NCBI GenBank assembly: GCA_029243025.1
Contig: JAQWSU010000045.1
Span: 1,077,309 to 1,141,308 of the forward strand
Direction: 5' to 3'
DNA from: Pirellulaceae bacterium
GTDB lineage: Bacteria > Planctomycetota > Planctomycetia > Pirellulales > Pirellulaceae
DNA: 64,000 bases
The first letter of the stretch is position 1. Each line of letters opens with the position of its first letter. Shown here one piece after another: positions 63,889 to 64,000 of the stretch. The position numbers and the translations under genes were made by a program. The notes beneath the pieces were generated by a model, which was given only the letters and a program-made list of their open reading frames with translations, was not told where the DNA came from and ran no database searches.

Positions 63889-64000
63889 TTATTTCCTCGC
63901 CCGCCTTCTTCGCCAACACAAACCGATTCCACCTAGCACGGCCCAAACGGCTAGCGAGCCGGGCTCTGGCACACTGGCGGGAGAGGAAAGACTTGCGACT
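63889..64000 (-). CDS. PEP-CTERM protein, C-terminal tail (partial)
   Basis: Only the last 36 codons of this gene are within the window. The frame read from the right edge gives a tail with Pro-Glu-Pro (SVPEPGS), a hydrophobic helix (LAVWAVLGGIGLCW) and a basic end (RRRRARK), then TAA. This is the typical PEP-CTERM layout, so an exported protein of unknown size lies beyond the edge. Confidence 0.8.
   Translation of the reverse strand, partial: VASLSSPASVPEPGSLAVWAVLGGIGLCWRRRRARK

Noticed and set aside
63395..63946. 183-codon minus-strand frame at the right end
   Set aside because: It runs out of frame across the PEP-CTERM tail and through both palindromes, with no ribosome-binding site or domain.
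1..64000. CRISPR arrays, tRNA/rRNA genes, insertion sequences, prophage
   Set aside because: No regularly spaced repeats, cloverleaf-like sequence, transposase or phage protein motifs were seen. The tandem repeats at 44-49 kb have no spacers and are too short for CRISPR.

Overview
The window looks like chromosomal DNA from a planctomycete, most likely of the Pirellulaceae/Pirellulales type; the genus cannot be read from the sequence alone. The support is the gene content. There are many secreted DUF1501, DUF1552, DUF1549/DUF1553 and DUF1592 proteins with CxxCH haem motifs, a PVC-type haem-binding dehydrogenase, DUF1080 proteins, PEP-CTERM tails, LEPR-XLL N-termini, dockerin/EF-hand tails and very large CotH/lamin-tail proteins. 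No tRNA, rRNA, CRISPR array, integrase, transposase or phage gene was recognised.

Layout. 0.1-2.6 kb: a leucine-rich-repeat lipoprotein and a sialidase-like propeller protein (both minus). 3.2-9.2 kb: two adjacent plus-strand surface proteins, a double-LamG/dockerin/PEP-CTERM protein and a LEPR-XLL/CotH/dockerin protein that carries a related LamG module. 10-15 kb: a DUF3592 membrane protein, a BBP2-type outer-membrane barrel and a C-type-lectin/dockerin/PEP-CTERM protein. 15.8-18.6 kb: a DUF1501 protein and a right-handed beta-helix protein (plus). 18.7-25.6 kb: a tight minus-strand operon of DUF1592 cytochrome, DUF1552, DUF1080 and a DUF1501 protein with an inserted NPCBM-like domain. 25.9-33.2 kb: a 2,419-residue LEPR-XLL/CotH/DNRLRE/dockerin giant. 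33.7-35.2 kb: a five-bladed-propeller glycoside-hydrolase-like protein.

35.4-46.1 kb is a minus-strand catabolic cluster. In transcription order it has a D-2-hydroxyacid dehydrogenase, an NAD-dependent epimerase, a fumarylacetoacetase-family hydrolase, a secreted double cyclase-domain protein, an Nramp-related transporter, an SDR protein without the usual active-site lysine, a fused E1 alpha-beta subunit and an E2 acyltransferase. It reads as uptake and breakdown of an unidentified small organic acid or ring compound ending in an acyl-CoA. No E3 (dihydrolipoamide dehydrogenase) gene lies in the window.

46.6-50.3 kb holds a decayed DUF1501/DUF1553 gene pair with frameshifts, stops and short tandem duplications. 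This stretch and the cluster just before it are rich in perfect 11-15 bp tandem duplications. An intact pair of the same two families lies at 53.0-57.3 kb. Between the two pairs are a secreted ceramidase-like protein and a small secreted protein of unknown function. Divergently from the intact pair runs a plus-strand operon: PVC-type haem dehydrogenase, secreted isochorismatase-like protein and polysaccharide deacetylase (57.5-62.7 kb). The window ends with a small PEP-CTERM protein, what looks like a truncated duplicate of its leader, and the C-terminal tail of another PEP-CTERM protein running off the edge.

Functionally, most genes encode exported proteins that should bind, cut or oxidise complex polysaccharides at the cell surface or in the periplasm, plus one cytoplasmic catabolic route. 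Starts were moved to internal codons where a ribosome-binding site or signal peptide favoured that.
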